DNA from: Microbacterium sp. MYb66
GTDB taxonomy: Bacteria > Actinomycetota > Actinomycetes > Actinomycetales > Microbacteriaceae
Direction: 5' to 3'
Assembly: GCF_002979435.1 (NCBI RefSeq)
Contig: NZ_PCOV01000002.1
Location: 434,001 to 498,000 of the forward strand
Length of the DNA: 64,000 nt
Shown: piece by piece, positions 61,930-64,000 of the stretch
Numbering within the stretch: the stretch's first letter is position 1
Layout of the letters: the number at the start of each line of letters is the position of its first letter
Program-made: the position numbers and the translations under genes
Notes under the pieces: generated by a model
Seen by the model: the letters and a program-made list of their open reading frames with translations, nothing else
Databases searched by the model: none
What the model was told of the DNA's origin: nothing

Positions 61930-62814
61930 CTACGGGTCGAGCTGGTCGGCGGGGAGCGTGAACGCCTGCCCGCAGACGTCCAGTCCGTTCTGGTAGCCCT
62001 CGGCGAACCAGCGCTGACGCTGCTCGCTGGAGCCGTGCGTCCAGCTCTCCGGGTTCACGAACCCCGACTGGGCCTGGATGCTGTCGTCGCCGACCGCCGA
62101 GGCCGCGTTCAGGGCGTCCACGATCTCGGGCTCGGTGGGTGTGACGAGATACGGGTCGCCGTCGGCATCGGTCTGCTCGGTCATCCGCCCGATCCACGCC
62201 CCGGCGTAGCAGTCGGCCTGGAGTTCCATCCGGACTCCGTTGCTGCCGGGGCCGGTCCCGTTGTTCGGGTAGCGGTCCATGTCCCCCGTGATGTTCTGGA
62301 TGTGGTGGCCCCACTCGTGGCCGACGATGTACAGCTGGGCGAGGTTGCCGGCGGATGCTCCGAACTGCTGCTGCATGAGCTGGAAGAACGTCGGGTCGAC
62401 GTAGACCCCTTCCTCGGGCGGGCAGTAGAACGGGCCGACGGCGTTGGAGGCGGTGCCGCACTGCGTCGGGGTAGAGCCGTCGACGACGACCATCTGCGGC
62501 TTGCGGTAGCCCTCGACGTTGTCGGACCAGAACGCGTCGAGAGCAAGCTGCGCGCCGGCCATGCGGCAGTCCACATCGGCGTTCGCGTCCGCCCCGGTGT
62601 CGCAGTTCTCGATGACCGATCCGCCGGCGGGCTCGCTGCCCCCGCTCGGTGCGCCCCCGCCCAGCAGCCCGGTGAGGTCGATGCCGAGCAGCGGGCCCGC
62701 GATCAGCGCGATGATGCCGAGCACGCCCACTCCGGCGCCGCCCGCGATGGCGGCGGTGCGTCCGCGTCGGCGGGTGGTGTTGCCCGAGATGTCGGCGTCG
62801 GGATTGAAGGTCAT
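61930..62814 (-). CDS. Neutral zinc metallopeptidase (YpfJ family)
   Basis: The 294-residue protein has one membrane helix near residues 20-45, a low-complexity linker, and an external peptidase domain with HEWGHH (about 165-170) and the upstream FYCPPEEGVYVDPTFF segment typical of the family. The start at 62814 is fixed by TACCCT six bases upstream; a longer frame exists but has no support. It is divergent from malate dehydrogenase. Confidence 0.93.
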   Translation of the reverse strand: MTFNPDADISGNTTRRRGRTAAIAGGAGVGVLGIIALIAGPLLGIDLTGLLGGGAPSGGSEPAGGSVIENCDTGADANADVDCRMAGAQLALDAFWSDNVEGYRKPQMVVVDGSTPTQCGTASNAVGPFYCPPEEGVYVDPTFFQLMQQQFGASAGNLAQLYIVGHEWGHHIQNITGDMDRYPNNGTGPGSNGVRMELQADCYAGAWIGRMTEQTDADGDPYLVTPTEPEIVDALNAASAVGDDSIQAQSGFVNPESWTHGSSEQRQRWFAEGYQNGLDVCGQAFTLPADQLDP

Positions 62815-62820
62815 GCGTCG

Positions 62821-62826
62821 AGGGTA
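62821..62826 (-). promoter_or_regulatory. -10 element TACCCT deciding the metallopeptidase start
   Basis: Minus-strand TACCCT, six bases (62820-62815), then the ATG at 62814. Confidence 0.6.
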
Positions 62827-62854
62827 CTCCGCGCGAGAGCCCGCCGAACGGACG

Positions 62855-63856
<1,002 letters not shown>

Positions 63857-63918
63857 CGGTCCGAGTCCGCACCCGGTCGCGCCCATGGGGAGTTCTGCCC
63901 ATCGCCGCTGCCGTGCGG

Positions 63919-63939
63919 CCCCGATAGATTTACTCGGGG
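63919..63939 (+). promoter_or_regulatory. Palindrome containing a -10 element before the last gene
   Basis: CCCCGA and TCGGGG flank a 9-base spacer that contains TAGATT. A -10 element inside an inverted repeat could be an operator or chance. GAGGAGG follows at 63954-63960, just before the next start. Confidence 0.35.
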
Positions 63940-63970
63940 ACGGGAACACCGTCGAGGAGGGGCGCACGAC

Positions 63971-64000
63971 ATGACTCAGTGGGACGATCTTCATCCCGGC
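63971..64000 (+). CDS. N-terminus of an unidentified protein (partial)
   Basis: An ATG preceded by GAGGAGG opens a frame (MTQWDDLHPG) that runs off the window. Ten residues are too few to identify it. Confidence 0.6.
   Translation, partial: MTQWDDLHPG

Overview
The window looks like a chromosomal segment of a high-GC actinobacterium of the family Microbacteriaceae, most likely Microbacterium or a close relative. The reasons are strong G/C bias at third codon positions, the ftsH-folE-folP-folB-folK-DUF3180-PH-PH-DUF2520 gene order, DUF7882 small proteins and many TANNNT promoters placed so close to start codons that the mRNAs should be leaderless. The species cannot be told from the sequence alone. 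I see no insertion sequence, prophage, integrase, CRISPR array, rRNA or replication origin.

Layout. 1-12.4 kb (mostly minus strand): lysS, a DUF2207 membrane protein, then one long tightly overlapping operon hpt / ftsH / folate genes / DUF3180 / two PH-domain proteins / DUF2520 protein. 12.4-16.6 kb: an insert between hpt and tilS, two genes that are usually neighbours. It holds a small helical protein, a DUF1023-type alpha/beta hydrolase and two duplicated lipoproteins, which together resemble a type VII secretion lipase effector with lipoprotein immunity genes, plus a DUF937 protein. 16.6-21 kb: tilS, TMEM175-like channel, ppa, a Tat-exported M23 peptidase and a Glu-Asp-Phe tRNA cluster. 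21-24.3 kb: Mn-catalase and six small uncharacterised genes, some of them paralogous. 24.3-27.8 kb: an amidohydrolase and amino-acid permease operon divergent from an Lrp/AsnC regulator, with a palindromic candidate operator. 27.8-37 kb: coiled-coil protein, M23/FG-GAP secreted protein, DivIVA-like protein, fatty-acid desaturase, intradiol-dioxygenase-like lipoprotein, LtrA.

37.2-55.3 kb is an exopolysaccharide / surface-glycan locus: priming sugar transferase, GH26-like glycan hydrolase, Wzz-like protein with a degenerate kinase domain, GT14, Wzx flippase, Wzy/ligase, a 1372-residue secreted protein (fibrinogen-related domain, beta-propeller, three galactose-binding-like repeats), a CDP-alcohol phosphatidyltransferase, GT2 enzymes, an Alg14/Alg13-like split glycosyltransferase and a cytidylyltransferase. 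55.3-64 kb: iron-regulated siderophore-interacting protein, a short binding-protein-like lipoprotein with a CDF transporter, mycoredoxin, MFS sugar transporter, aldehyde dehydrogenase, proline iminopeptidase, zinc metallopeptidase and malate dehydrogenase.

The most unusual signal is in the EPS locus. The leaders of four transcription units (37.2, 49.9, 52.3 and 54.8 kb) carry at least nine short hairpins with different stems but the same kind of loop: GGGG, GTGGG or close variants ending in GGG, nearly always closed by a T-A pair. In two genes the last hairpin ends 0-1 nt before the ATG and holds the Shine-Dalgarno GGGG in its loop. Stem change with loop conservation inside one genome points to an RNA-level regulator of EPS expression, in architecture like CsrA/RsmA targets but with no family I can name.
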